A stretch of 35,732 nt of DNA from Chthoniobacter flavus (GTDB lineage: Bacteria; Verrucomicrobiota; Verrucomicrobiia; Chthoniobacterales; JACTMZ01): NCBI GenBank assembly GCA_945870655.1, contig CAMBSX010000005.1:1-35732 (forward strand). The letters are read 5' to 3'. The notes beneath the pieces are model-generated. The model was not told the origin of the DNA. It saw only the letters and a list, made by a program, of their open reading frames with translations, and ran no database searches. The position numbers were made by a program, and so were the translations under genes. Below are positions 22,790 to 32,083 of the stretch, piece by piece (position 1 is the stretch's first letter; the number at the start of each line of letters is the position of its first letter).

Positions 22790-24238
22790 TCAGGAACAGG
22801 CCGGAACCTGATCCTCGGTGCCCGCCGCAGGGGCGGCTGCTGGAGGCACTACTTCAGCCGCGGCTTCGGTCGCAGCCGGTTGATCACCGGCCGGCTTGGG
22901 AGGATTTTTCGGCATCGGAACCGATTCAAGACGCCCATCGGCATATTCAATGACATAGCCTTCGTGGGTAAGCCAAAGAAGATCATTGATCACAGCATCG
23001 CGGGCCGGATCAGAGGGAGCAGGGAGCACAGGTTCGGTCGCCGGGGCGGGAGCGGGGACAAGAAGGTCGAGAAGCTGGCCACGGCGAATCGACTTTTTGC
23101 TGCGGATGGTTTCCACGATTTTTCGGATGGAATCACTGACTGGAGTTTCTTCGAGATTGAGATGCCGCGAGCGGGAGGCGGAAACGAAGGTCGTCCGGTT
23201 GGCGCTTTTGTGGAAACGAAGGCCCGCTCCGCTCAGGGCGCGGCTCAAACTTTGGGCCAAACGGAGAGGAAAGCGCTCTTCTTCATCACGTGCGTAGTTG
23301 AGAAGCGGGGCAAGGGCAGGATCGACGGCGGTGGTTTTCGGATCACCGGGCACGGGAGCGACACCGGTAAATTTGATGTGTACGGCAGCATGGTGATGGT
23401 CGAAATGGCGTTCTACTGCGGCGAGGTCGGCCAGTTTTTCCGGGGCTTCACCTTCCCGCGGGTAGTACTCGACCGACTTTGAGGCCTCGGCCCGCCACTT
23501 TTCGATCACCTCCGGATCGCGCTCCATTTTCAGCCGGGATCGGAAAGCTTCGAAATCAAGACGGGCAAAACGTTCGCGATGAAGTTCACGGAGCTTGCGT
23601 TCGAAGTCATGATGGTTCGGCGGACCGAGGAGGACACCGGACATGCCACAGACGGCGACAACCGGAAAGTTACCTTTGGGCGGATCAATCACGACGGATT
23701 CGACCCGGTAGAGTTCCTCCAGCTTCTTGCGCAGGAGGTGGCGCAGAGCAGATTCGCGGTTGAGCCACACACTCTGGTCCGCATCGACCACGTAAAACGG
23801 CCCTTCCGGCTGTTTCGGCGCGGCGGTCAGGTCGATGGTGTAGGAGGCCGGATTACGAAGGAGGATGCGGGCAATATCGAAGAGACTGAAAGTTTTGCCG
23901 GTGTGGCGGATCTGCTGGGCGACGGTTTCAACCGCTGGGGCGGTGGCGGTGAAAGCGATGCGGAGCCATGGAAAAGGATTCGGCGGGGGAGCCGGACGTT
24001 CCTCGCGGCGGAAACCGGAAAACTTATCGCGGGTCGGGGCCCCGCGGAATTCCTTGCGGTCGCGGGCCGGCGGCTTCCCGCGATTGAATCCACCGCGCTT
24101 GTCCGGACGCGGACCGCGGGTTTCCCGCGGTTCACGGAACTCGCGCTGCTCGGGCGGCGGGGCCGAAGCCGGGTCCTTGGCCCAAGAGGGACGGAAGTCG
24201 AGGGCGCTGAGGTCCAGCGTCGGGGCGTCTTCGGGCAT
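22790..24238 (-). CDS. Conserved hypothetical protein, Arg/Pro/Gly-rich N-terminus and acidic/Ala-Pro C-terminus
   Basis: Long ORF with coherent composition (RETRGPRPDKRGGFNRGKPPARDRKEFRG; globular core SLFDIARILLRNPASYTIDL..; C-terminal helical module RKIVETIRSKKSIRRGQLLDLL...INDLLWLTHEGYVIEYADGRLE). No family assigned. Confidence 0.75.
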   Translation of the reverse strand: MPEDAPTLDLSALDFRPSWAKDPASAPPPEQREFREPRETRGPRPDKRGGFNRGKPPARDRKEFRGAPTRDKFSGFRREERPAPPPNPFPWLRIAFTATAPAVETVAQQIRHTGKTFSLFDIARILLRNPASYTIDLTAAPKQPEGPFYVVDADQSVWLNRESALRHLLRKKLEELYRVESVVIDPPKGNFPVVAVCGMSGVLLGPPNHHDFERKLRELHRERFARLDFEAFRSRLKMERDPEVIEKWRAEASKSVEYYPREGEAPEKLADLAAVERHFDHHHAAVHIKFTGVAPVPGDPKTTAVDPALAPLLNYARDEEERFPLRLAQSLSRALSGAGLRFHKSANRTTFVSASRSRHLNLEETPVSDSIRKIVETIRSKKSIRRGQLLDLLVPAPAPATEPVLPAPSDPARDAVINDLLWLTHEGYVIEYADGRLESVPMPKNPPKPAGDQPAATEAAAEVVPPAAAPAAGTEDQVPACS

Positions 24239-24272
24239 GGCGCAATGCCGCCTGAGGGGGCGGCCGGGAAAC

Positions 24273-26051
24273 TTATTCCGTGATGATATCCTTGTAGGTC
24301 ATGCCCGCCGGAATCATGGGCAGAACGTGTTCGGTGTACGGAGTCATCACGTCAAGGACATAAACGCCTTTGGCATCAAGCATCCGCTGCAGAGCGGGCA
24401 GAAGGTCTTTCTTGTGTATGACGCGTTCGCAAGGCACACCGAAACCTTTGCATATCTCCACATAGTCGGGGTAGATGCGTGCGGTGTCTTCGGGGTCTCC
24501 GAGAAAGGTGTGGCCGCGATTGCTCTCGTAAAAACGGTCCTCCCATTGCACCACCATGCCGAGGTGCTGGTTGTTGAGGATAATGGCCTTGGCGGCGATT
24601 TTTTCCACGTGGGCGCAGGCCAGTTCCTGCACGTTCATGAGGAAAGAGCCGTCGCCGTCGATGTCGATGACCTCAACATCAGGACAGGCAACTTTCACAC
24701 CCATGGCGGCGGGATATCCGAAGCCCATGGCACCGAGGCCGGCCGAGGTGATGAAGGTGCGGGGCTTGTCGAAATCGTAATACTGCGCGGCCCACATCTG
24801 GTGCTGCCCCACCCCGGTGGTCAGGATAGCCTGGCCTTTGGTCAATTTGTAAAGCTGCTCGATGACGTATTGTGGCTGGATGGCGTCGTCCGTGTCGGTG
24901 TAACGGAGGGGCTGCGCTTTTTTCCAGGCGGCGATTTTGTCATACCATGGCTTGAAGCGGTCGAATTTGTTGCCTTTGACCCGCTCGAAGCCTTCTTTGG
25001 CCAAGAGTTCGTTGAGGCGTTTGAGGGCATACTTCACGTCGCTGAGGATCGGGAGAGCGACCACCTTGTTTTTATCCAGTTCGGAGTCGTCGATATCGAC
25101 GTGGACGATCGTTCCATGTTCCGCGAATTTTTCCACTTTGCCGGTCACGCGGTCGTCGAAGCGCACGCCGATGGCGAGGAGAAGGTCGGCTTCGTTGACA
25201 GCGTTGTTGGCATAGACCGTGCCGTGCATGCCAAGCCACTTGAGCGAGAGCGGATGCGTTTCGGGGAAGCATCCGATACCCATGAGCGTGGTGGCCACGG
25301 GAATCTGGGCCCGCTCGACGAACTCGAGCAACTCGGGCGCGGCATCCGACGTGATAATACCTCCGCCGCAATAGATCATGGGCTCGCGCGACTGCTTGAT
25401 GAGATGGATCATCTCGAGCAATTGCTCGTCGGTCGCCCGCTTGTCCGGGTTGTATCCCCGCAGGGTGATTGTCTCGGGGAAGACGGGTTCCATTTTTTGG
25501 TTCTGGATATTCTTTGGCAGGTCGATGACGACGGGGCCGGGGCGTCCGGAAGTCGCGATATGGAATGCTTCTTTGACAATGCGGGGAATCTCCCGGATAT
25601 CCCAAATCAGGTAGCTGTGCTTGACGATCGGCAGGGTCATGCCGAAGAAGTCGGTTTCTTGAAAAGCCCCTCGCCCGATCATTTCTTGCGGAACCTGACC
25701 GGTCACGGCGATCACCGGCACGGAATCCATGAAGGCATCGGCCAGACCGGTGACGAGGTTGGTCGCGCCGGGCCCGGAGGTGGCCATGCAGAGGCCGACT
25801 TTACCTGTGGCACGGGCGTAGCCCTCGGCGGCAAAGACCCCGCCCTGCTCGTGCCGCGGGAGAATTGTACGGATCTGTTTTGACCGCGTAAGTGCTTGGT
25901 GGATAGGCATGCTGGCCCCACCCGGGTAGGCAAAAATGGTGTCCGCCCCTTCAAGTTCAAGGCACTTGACAAGGATCTCCGCGCCGTTCATCAGCTTTGC
26001 GCTCTGCTGGGCTGAGGCTGGTCCTCGGGCGGTGGCGGTGGAAATGCTCAT
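24273..26051 (-). CDS. ilvB: Acetolactate synthase, large (catalytic) subunit
   Basis: [87 protein letters not shown]; ThDP motif [36 protein letters not shown] at 26051. Confidence 0.96.
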   Translation of the reverse strand: MSISTATARGPASAQQSAKLMNGAEILVKCLELEGADTIFAYPGGASMPIHQALTRSKQIRTILPRHEQGGVFAAEGYARATGKVGLCMATSGPGATNLVTGLADAFMDSVPVIAVTGQVPQEMIGRGAFQETDFFGMTLPIVKHSYLIWDIREIPRIVKEAFHIATSGRPGPVVIDLPKNIQNQKMEPVFPETITLRGYNPDKRATDEQLLEMIHLIKQSREPMIYCGGGIITSDAAPELLEFVERAQIPVATTLMGIGCFPETHPLSLKWLGMHGTVYANNAVNEADLLLAIGVRFDDRVTGKVEKFAEHGTIVHVDIDDSELDKNKVVALPILSDVKYALKRLNELLAKEGFERVKGNKFDRFKPWYDKIAAWKKAQPLRYTDTDDAIQPQYVIEQLYKLTKGQAILTTGVGQHQMWAAQYYDFDKPRTFITSAGLGAMGFGYPAAMGVKVACPDVEVIDIDGDGSFLMNVQELACAHVEKIAAKAIILNNQHLGMVVQWEDRFYESNRGHTFLGDPEDTARIYPDYVEICKGFGVPCERVIHKKDLLPALQRMLDAKGVYVLDVMTPYTEHVLPMIPAGMTYKDIITE

Positions 26052-26057
26052 CCCGTG

Positions 26058-26086
26058 CTTATAGCGGACCGCGCGGCGGGAAGCAA
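26058..26086 (-). promoter_or_regulatory. Sigma70-type promoter for ilvB: TTGCTT-17 bp-TATAAG
   Basis: Minus strand: TTGCTT (26086-26081), 17-bp spacer, TATAAG (26063-26058), followed after CACGGG by ATG (26051). Confidence 0.5.
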
Positions 26087-26166
26087 CCATCGGAGTGAAG
26101 GGTCCCGGATAGCCGAAACCGGCATTCTTTGGAACATGGAGGGGACTCGTGCTAAAGGTTAAGGCC

Positions 26167-27462
26167 ATGGACGAGCATTTTTGGTGGGCGGCGGCGGCTT
26201 TGCTCGTCGGAGGTTTGGTCGGTTTTCTCCTCGGCCACTTGCGGGCCGTGCGCGCCGGGGCGGAAGCGGCGGCCGCCCGTTCACAGGCCTCCGAGCTCGG
26301 CCGGAAAATCCAATCTCTCGAAGAAGAACAGCGTGGCATGACCCGGCAATTGCGGGACTACACCGGTGAGCTGGCCGCCGAAAAACAAAAAGCGGCCGGC
26401 CTTGAGGAATCACGGGCAGCCCTCAAGGCGGAATTCGAAATCCTTGCGTCGTCCATCTTGGAAGACAAATCGAAGCGCTTCACCGAGCAAAACCGGGTGC
26501 AGCTTGAACAGCTGCTCGGCCCGCTGGGCGAGCGTTTGCAAGAGTTCAAACGCCAGGTTCACGAGGCTTACGGAGAGGAGGGCAAGGCGCGTCATGCCCT
26601 CACCGAGGAAGTGCGGCGCCTGAGCGATCTCAACCAACAAGTATCACGCGAGGCGGGCAATCTCGCCCAAGCCCTGAAGGGTCAGGCGAAAACCCGGGGC
26701 AACTGGGGCGAAATGATCCTCGAGTCGGTGCTGGAAAAAGCGGGATTGGTCAAAGGCCAGCATTTCCGCACCCAAGTTTCGACCACCGGTCAAGGGGGAC
26801 GGCGCTTGCAGCCCGACGTGGTGCTCGACCTGCCCGGCGGACGGCAACTGGTGATCGACGCGAAGGTGTCGCTTGTCGCTTACGAACGCCAATGCAGCGC
26901 AACCGGCGAAGAGGAGCGTGCCGGTGCAGCCAAAGAACATGCCGATGCCCTGCGCCGGCACATCGAGCAGCTTTCGTCGAAAGACTACGCTCATCTGGCA
27001 GGAATCAAGTCTCCGGACTTTGTCTTTCTCTTCGTCCCGATCGAGCCCGCACTCCACGCCGCGCTGGACACGGCACCGGATCTTATCGGCGAGGCCTTGG
27101 AGCGGAACGTCGTGCTGGTCACGGCTCCGAACGTCGTGGCCACGGCGCGGCTGGTCGCGCAACTCTGGCAGCAAGACAAACAGAGCCGCTTCGCAGTGCA
27201 AATCGCCGAACAGGGTGGAAAGCTTTATGACAAATTTGCCGCCTTCTGCCGCGACCTTGAAAATATCGGACTGCGCATCCGCCAGACGCAAGAGAGTTAC
27301 GACGATGCGATGAACAAATTGCGCGACGGGCGCGGCAACCTTATCGGCCAGACCGAAAAGCTCCGCGCACTCGGGGCCAAGACAACGGCCCAGCCGCCCG
27401 CCCTCCTTGCCGCGGCAGACGAGAGTGAAGGCGCGGAAAGTTCTTCCTTAGGGCAGCCGTAA
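26167..27462 (+). CDS. rmuC: DNA recombination protein RmuC
   Basis: N-terminal TM plus coiled coil, then [69 protein letters not shown]. Confidence 0.93.
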   Translation: MDEHFWWAAAALLVGGLVGFLLGHLRAVRAGAEAAAARSQASELGRKIQSLEEEQRGMTRQLRDYTGELAAEKQKAAGLEESRAALKAEFEILASSILEDKSKRFTEQNRVQLEQLLGPLGERLQEFKRQVHEAYGEEGKARHALTEEVRRLSDLNQQVSREAGNLAQALKGQAKTRGNWGEMILESVLEKAGLVKGQHFRTQVSTTGQGGRRLQPDVVLDLPGGRQLVIDAKVSLVAYERQCSATGEEERAGAAKEHADALRRHIEQLSSKDYAHLAGIKSPDFVFLFVPIEPALHAALDTAPDLIGEALERNVVLVTAPNVVATARLVAQLWQQDKQSRFAVQIAEQGGKLYDKFAAFCRDLENIGLRIRQTQESYDDAMNKLRDGRGNLIGQTEKLRALGAKTTAQPPALLAAADESEGAESSSLGQP

Positions 27463-27488
27463 ACAGCCGCGACAAACGATACCCGGAC

Positions 27489-27950
27489 CTAACGCGAAAG
27501 GTCCGACTGCCGCAGCACGCGAAAACCCCGTCCCTCGAGCACAGCGCTGGCGCATTCCAAATCGTCCGTGTGCACGGCAACGAGGGGACGTCCGCGGGGA
27601 CGCACCAGCAGGGTGTAGCTGAAGAGAATATTCACTTCGGCCTCGAGCAGGGCGGCGAGAAGACGGGGAAGATCGGAGGCGCCCTCCTCAAGTTCGGCCA
27701 CCGCAACCTCGCAGGCGCCGTAGGCGATATCATGACGGTCGAACAATTCTTCGAGCAATTCGGGGTCGCTGACAATGATCCGCGCGATCGAGGTTTCAGA
27801 GGAGTCCTGAATGCTCAAAGCAAGCACAACCACGCGCGCTTCGGACAGCATTTTGACCACCTCGAGGAGAGCGCCGACCCGGTTGGCGAGAAAGACGGAA
27901 TACTGGCGCACGGCGGGTCCCTGGAGTTTTTCGGTGGTCTCGGCGGTCAT
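27489..27950 (-). CDS. Tandem ACT-domain protein
   Basis: From ATG 27950: MTAETTEKLQGPAVRQYSVFLANRVGALLEVVKMLSEARVVVLALSIQDSSETSIARIIVSDPELLEELF... (first ACT), second ACT-like half LPRLLAALLEAEVNILFSYTLLVRPRGRPLVAVHTDDLECASAVLEGRGFRVL. Confidence 0.85.
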   Translation of the reverse strand: MTAETTEKLQGPAVRQYSVFLANRVGALLEVVKMLSEARVVVLALSIQDSSETSIARIIVSDPELLEELFDRHDIAYGACEVAVAELEEGASDLPRLLAALLEAEVNILFSYTLLVRPRGRPLVAVHTDDLECASAVLEGRGFRVLRQSDLSR

Positions 27951-27960
27951 GACAGGCGGT

Positions 27961-28419
27961 TTATTTGTAAAGATAAAGGAGGCAAAATTCCGAGGCCGGT
28001 CCCCCGGCGGTATCGAGCTGCACAAAATACTGGCCCGTGGCCTCTGCTGTCACGCCAACAGCAGCGAGGCCCGGTTCTTGATGGGCCGCGGACTCCACGG
28101 CCCGCCCGTCCGGACCGAAAAGGGTCAGTTTTGTTTTCCCTTCGGATGACCCGACGGCGGCGCAAAACCAGTAGTGATTGCCCCGGAAGAGGTTCACCAC
28201 CAGCCGTTGTGGTCGGCCCGACTCGACGCGACCGCTCCAGACGCGATCCCGCATTTTAAAGCCCTCGTTGGAAAGCGCCGTACCAAGGTCAGCCAGCCTG
28301 ACTCGCAATGGCGCGGGGGTGGGCAGCTCCGCCGGAGGGGACGGTTTGGAAACTGGGGGCTGCGCGAAGGATAGACAGGACCAGAGCGCGACGAGAACGA
28401 CGATGGTTGGGGTCCTCAT
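27961..28419 (-). CDS. Secreted hypothetical protein
   Basis: Signal peptide MRTPTIVVLVALWSCLSFAQ; ATGA overlap with upstream ORF ending at 28416; beta-rich body (VVNLFRGNHYWFCAAVGSSEGKTKLTLFGPDGR). Confidence 0.75.
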   Translation of the reverse strand: MRTPTIVVLVALWSCLSFAQPPVSKPSPPAELPTPAPLRVRLADLGTALSNEGFKMRDRVWSGRVESGRPQRLVVNLFRGNHYWFCAAVGSSEGKTKLTLFGPDGRAVESAAHQEPGLAAVGVTAEATGQYFVQLDTAGGPASEFCLLYLYK

Positions 28420-29381
28420 GGTTCCTTGGCGGCCACAGCGGCGATGAACTGCGCGGCGGTTTCTTTGACCGCGCGGACGCGCTTTTGCCCGAATTCCGCC
28501 GGTTCCGTTTCCTGCATTGTTTGCTCGAGCGAGGCCAAAGCCAGATCCGTTTGGATGACCGACGAATCACTGCGTGATTTCTCCGGCAACACTTGCAATT
28601 CATCGCGCAGCCACCCGACAAGTTCCGCTTGGCGCAGAAGGCCGGCGGATGTTTCTTCCCCGCTAAGTTCGGCGGCCCGGCTGCCCACGTCGAGCGCACG
28701 GAGCCAGCCACCTGCGGTAATGAGCGAAGCAAGGGCTTCATCGCGTTGCGTTATCATGGCGCGCCGGATCTCATTGGTGGTTGCTTCAAGCTCCTCGCGC
28801 AGGGCAAACCAGTCATTTTGATCGGCAAAGTCCGCAATGCTCTTGCCGCGCACCAAAACATCCTCGCCTACCCCGAGGGCTCCGGCCAACGCGACGATAT
28901 CTTTTCCCGTATTTTTGACCTGCTGGCCGTCCTGTCCCTCAACCGCCACATAACCGTCGGTGATGAGCGCACCGAGATTGAGGGCGGTGCGCGGCCTGGT
29001 TGGATAGGTCGTCGGCACGGGCTCGCGGTAGAATGACATCCAGTCCGGCTTGCCCGCTTTGTCGATGGCCGAAAAAAACTCCGCCGGACTGGGCACGGTC
29101 AGCGGTGCGGTGCGCTCTGCCCCGGCGCGCTGTTTTGGGGTCAATTGTGTCGCACCGGCAGAAAGTGCGAGCGTCCCGGCGAGAAAAAAGACGACGGGTG
29201 CCTTCATACTCTTGCTAATAGACGGCCCCCATGGCCGGTCGGCCAGCCCGATCTTGGGGCGACCGAGCGGACAGCCTCCGCAACAGTTCCCGCGCGCTCC
29301 GCGTAGGAGCAGCCATACACAGCGGCCCAAATACAAGAGTGCGCCACCCACCACTGCGACAAGGACAGAAATCTCCAGCAT
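28416..29381 (-). CDS. Continuous ORF: FeoB-associated Cys-rich TM segment followed in frame by a secreted helical protein with its own signal-like segment (possible separate start at 29207)
   Basis: ATG 29381: MLEISVLVAVVGGALLYLGRCVWLLLRGARGNCCGGCPLGRPKIGLADRPWGPSISKS then M (29207) KAPVVFFLAGTLALSAGATQLTPKQ..., no intervening stop. Located directly after feoB. Confidence 0.7.
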   Translation of the reverse strand: MLEISVLVAVVGGALLYLGRCVWLLLRGARGNCCGGCPLGRPKIGLADRPWGPSISKSMKAPVVFFLAGTLALSAGATQLTPKQRAGAERTAPLTVPSPAEFFSAIDKAGKPDWMSFYREPVPTTYPTRPRTALNLGALITDGYVAVEGQDGQQVKNTGKDIVALAGALGVGEDVLVRGKSIADFADQNDWFALREELEATTNEIRRAMITQRDEALASLITAGGWLRALDVGSRAAELSGEETSAGLLRQAELVGWLRDELQVLPEKSRSDSSVIQTDLALASLEQTMQETEPAEFGQKRVRAVKETAAQFIAAVAAKEP

Positions 29382-29386
29382 GATTA

Positions 29387-31546
29387 TCACCCCAACCAAA
29401 GCGTGCCGAGTTGGAAGGTCAAGACTGCACCGAGCCACGCCAGAGCGCTCATGTAGACAAAGCCGAAAAGTGCCCAGCGCCAGCCAGCCTCTTTGGCCAT
29501 GACCGCCACAGTCGCGCCACACTGCAAGCAAAGGGCAAAGAAAACCATGACGGCCAGGGCGACGGGCACGGTGAACACCGGGTGCCCGGCGCGCGGCCCC
29601 TGCGTCCAGAAATCTCGGGCCAAGGCCGAACGCAGGTCGCCGGATGCTTCATCGGCATCGTGCCCGACTCCATAAATCGTTCCCAGCGTGGAAATAATGA
29701 CCTCGCGCGCGGGAAAACTGGCCAGCACACCCACCGTGATTTTCCAGTCGAAGCCGGCCGGGTCGAAAACCGGCTGCAAAGCGCGGCCGGCCCGCGCCAG
29801 ATAGCTTTGCTCGAGGTAGGCGGCCTCGACGGCGCGGTCGATTGCGGAGCTGTCATTGAGCACGGACAAATCCGCCGTGACGCGTTCACGCACTTCGGCG
29901 GGGCGCGGGAAATAAACCAGGGCCCAGATGACAACGGTCATGGCCACAATCACCGTCCCGGCACGCGCGAGAAATTCCCTCGCGCGCTCCCACATGCGCC
30001 AGAAAATGTCGCGCAAGCGCGGCAGACGATAAGGCGGCATCTCGAGAAGAAACGGTTGCGGCCGGGTGTGCAGGACGAATCTGTTGACTGCCCAGGCCAC
30101 GGGGACGGCAACAGCAAGGCCGACGACATGGATGGCAAAAAGCGTCCCACCGGCCAAGGCGGCACCAAAGGAAGGCTCGATAAATGCGCCGATCATCAGC
30201 GTGTAGACGGGCAAGCGCGCCGAGCAACTCATCAGCGGGGAGACCAGAATCGTGGTTAGCCGGGCGCGCGGATCCTCGATGGTACGGGCGGCCAGCACGC
30301 CCGGAATGGCACACGCATAGCTCGAGAGCATGGGTACGAAACTTTTGCCGTTGAGGCCGCACCAGCCGAACATTTTGTCCATGAGAAACGCGCCGCGCGC
30401 CATGTAGCCGGTGTCCTCGAGAAGGGCGATGAAGAAAAAAAGGATAAGAATTTGCGGCAGGAAAATAATCACTCCTCCCACTCCGCCGACAACCCCGTCA
30501 ACCACCAGGCTCTGCAAGGCAGGCCACGGGGCAAACCACGGCGCCACCAACTCCCCGACGCGGGCGACCACCGCCTCGATTGCTTCCATAAAGGGCCCGG
30601 CCCAGCGGTAAATCGATTGAAAAACAACAAACATCATCAGGACAAAAACCGCCAATCCCCAGACGCGATGGGTCAGCACGGTGTCGAGGCGTTCGGTCGG
30701 GGACCGACGCCGCTTTTCCGGGAACTTGACGGCCGCGGCCGTGAGATGGCCAAGGTGCTCGTAGCGGAGAAGGGCCTCGGCGGAAAGCGGGTGCCATCCC
30801 GCCGCGGACAAGACGTCGCGCGCGGCGCCAAGGAGCGGGGCAGGGTCCGAGCCCACGGGCCAACCGGCGCGCTCCAGTACGGCACTGCGGGGATCGAAAA
30901 GAATGCGACGCAGTTCGCCGGGGGCGAGCAGACTCGCCCCTTCTTTTTCCAACCCGGCGGCGAGGTATTTCACCGCGCGGTCCACCGCCTCCGGCCAAGC
31001 TACCTGCGCCATGGGGGCTCCGTGGTCGACCGCCTGCGCCACGGCATGCCCGAGAGCATCTATCCCGTCGCCCCTGGTCGCCACCATGCGCACGACCGGA
31101 ACCCCGAGACAACGCGAGAGCAGGGCAGAGTCGATGATGATTCCGGCTCGGTCCGCCGCATCGGCCATATTGAGCGCGATGACCATGGGCAGGCCGAGGT
31201 CGGCCACCTGCGAGGCGAGGAAAAGATTGCGCACCACATTGGAGGCATCGACCACGCAGATCACGGCGTCCGGTTTTTCTTCTCCCTCAAGGTGGCCGGT
31301 GAGGAAATCGAGCGCCACGCGTTCATCAGGCGAAGATGCCGCAAGGCTGTAAGTGCCGGGGAGATCCACGAGGGTGAAAGGGCGGCCTCCACTTTCCCAA
31401 AGGCCGGATTTTTTTTCTACCGTGACACCCGGGTAGTTCCCGATTTTTTGGCGGGCGCCGGTCAGGCGGTTGAAAAGGGTCGTTTTGCCCGTGTTCGGAT
31501 TGCCGACCAGAGCGATGCGAACCCGGCGGGTTTTGTCTTTGCTCAT
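29387..31546 (-). CDS. feoB: Ferrous iron transport protein B
   Basis: GNPNTGKTTLFNRLTGARQKIGNYPGVTVEKKSG, DLPGTYSL, Gate motifs LSSYACAIPGVLAARTI and FPAREVIISTLGTIYG; ends LGTLWLG. Confidence 0.96.
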   Translation of the reverse strand: MSKDKTRRVRIALVGNPNTGKTTLFNRLTGARQKIGNYPGVTVEKKSGLWESGGRPFTLVDLPGTYSLAASSPDERVALDFLTGHLEGEEKPDAVICVVDASNVVRNLFLASQVADLGLPMVIALNMADAADRAGIIIDSALLSRCLGVPVVRMVATRGDGIDALGHAVAQAVDHGAPMAQVAWPEAVDRAVKYLAAGLEKEGASLLAPGELRRILFDPRSAVLERAGWPVGSDPAPLLGAARDVLSAAGWHPLSAEALLRYEHLGHLTAAAVKFPEKRRRSPTERLDTVLTHRVWGLAVFVLMMFVVFQSIYRWAGPFMEAIEAVVARVGELVAPWFAPWPALQSLVVDGVVGGVGGVIIFLPQILILFFFIALLEDTGYMARGAFLMDKMFGWCGLNGKSFVPMLSSYACAIPGVLAARTIEDPRARLTTILVSPLMSCSARLPVYTLMIGAFIEPSFGAALAGGTLFAIHVVGLAVAVPVAWAVNRFVLHTRPQPFLLEMPPYRLPRLRDIFWRMWERAREFLARAGTVIVAMTVVIWALVYFPRPAEVRERVTADLSVLNDSSAIDRAVEAAYLEQSYLARAGRALQPVFDPAGFDWKITVGVLASFPAREVIISTLGTIYGVGHDADEASGDLRSALARDFWTQGPRAGHPVFTVPVALAVMVFFALCLQCGATVAVMAKEAGWRWALFGFVYMSALAWLGAVLTFQLGTLWLG

Positions 31547-31561
31547 GCTCACGCCGCGCAC

Positions 31562-31804
31562 TCAACCTAGCCGCAGGACTTGCACGGCTGCCGCATCGCT
31601 TTTGCGCAGACCCAAACGCAAGCCCCCAAACTCGATCTCGATCGGGTCACCAAACGGCGCCACTTGAAGGACCGCCACTTCCGTGCCGGGTAAAAGCCCC
31701 ATGGCGAGGAGGCGCTGGAACGCCGGGTTTTCGGGGGCTCCGGGTTGGACGCGGCCGCGGTCGCCGGCTTGCAAGGCAGCGAGCGGACAAATCTCCCCGC
31801 TCAT
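31562..31804 (-). CDS. feoA: FeoA family protein
   Basis: MSGEICPLAALQAGDRGRVQPGAPENPAFQRLLAMGLLPGTEVAVLQVAPFGDPIEIEFGGLRLGLRKSDAAAVQVLRLG is a canonical FeoA SH3-like domain, next to feoB. Confidence 0.93.
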   Translation of the reverse strand: MSGEICPLAALQAGDRGRVQPGAPENPAFQRLLAMGLLPGTEVAVLQVAPFGDPIEIEFGGLRLGLRKSDAAAVQVLRLG

Positions 31805-32070
31805 TGTGCGTCGGAGGACATTCGGCGCTGAGCCTCCTGCAAGGCACAGACCTGAACGCACCCCAACATGCAACGACGCAGAGCGACGCAGCTATTTTGA
31901 CAACGGACCATAACAGGATCGCGGCCTGAAAGGACCTCGACCTCGACACCTTCCCGGAAACCGACCCGCCGGAGATGCTTGGCCCACTCGCTGGTGTCAT
32001 CCAATGAAACCACCTGATTACTGACCCGGCGGGGGCTGTGCTCGAGACTGAATGTGGGCGGCCGACTCAT
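31801..32070 (-). CDS. Second FeoA-like protein with cysteine-rich C-terminus
   Basis: MSRPPTFSLEHSPRRVSNQVVSLDDTSEWAKHLRRVGFREGVEVEVLSGRDPVMVRCQNSCVALRRCMLGCVQVCALQEAQRRMSSDAQ retains the FeoA pattern (GF.EG..VEVL...DPV.VR....ALRR); 4-bp overlap with feoA. Confidence 0.85.
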   Translation of the reverse strand: MSRPPTFSLEHSPRRVSNQVVSLDDTSEWAKHLRRVGFREGVEVEVLSGRDPVMVRCQNSCVALRRCMLGCVQVCALQEAQRRMSSDAQ

Positions 32071-32083
32071 AAAACTACCGTAC

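Noticed and set aside
23865-25883. 672-aa plus-strand ORF antisense to ilvB and the unknown protein gene
   Set aside because: Antisense shadow ORF; ilvB on the minus strand has clear family motifs.
30452-31570. 372-aa plus-strand ORF antisense to feoB
   Set aside because: Antisense shadow of feoB; no recognisable protein motifs.
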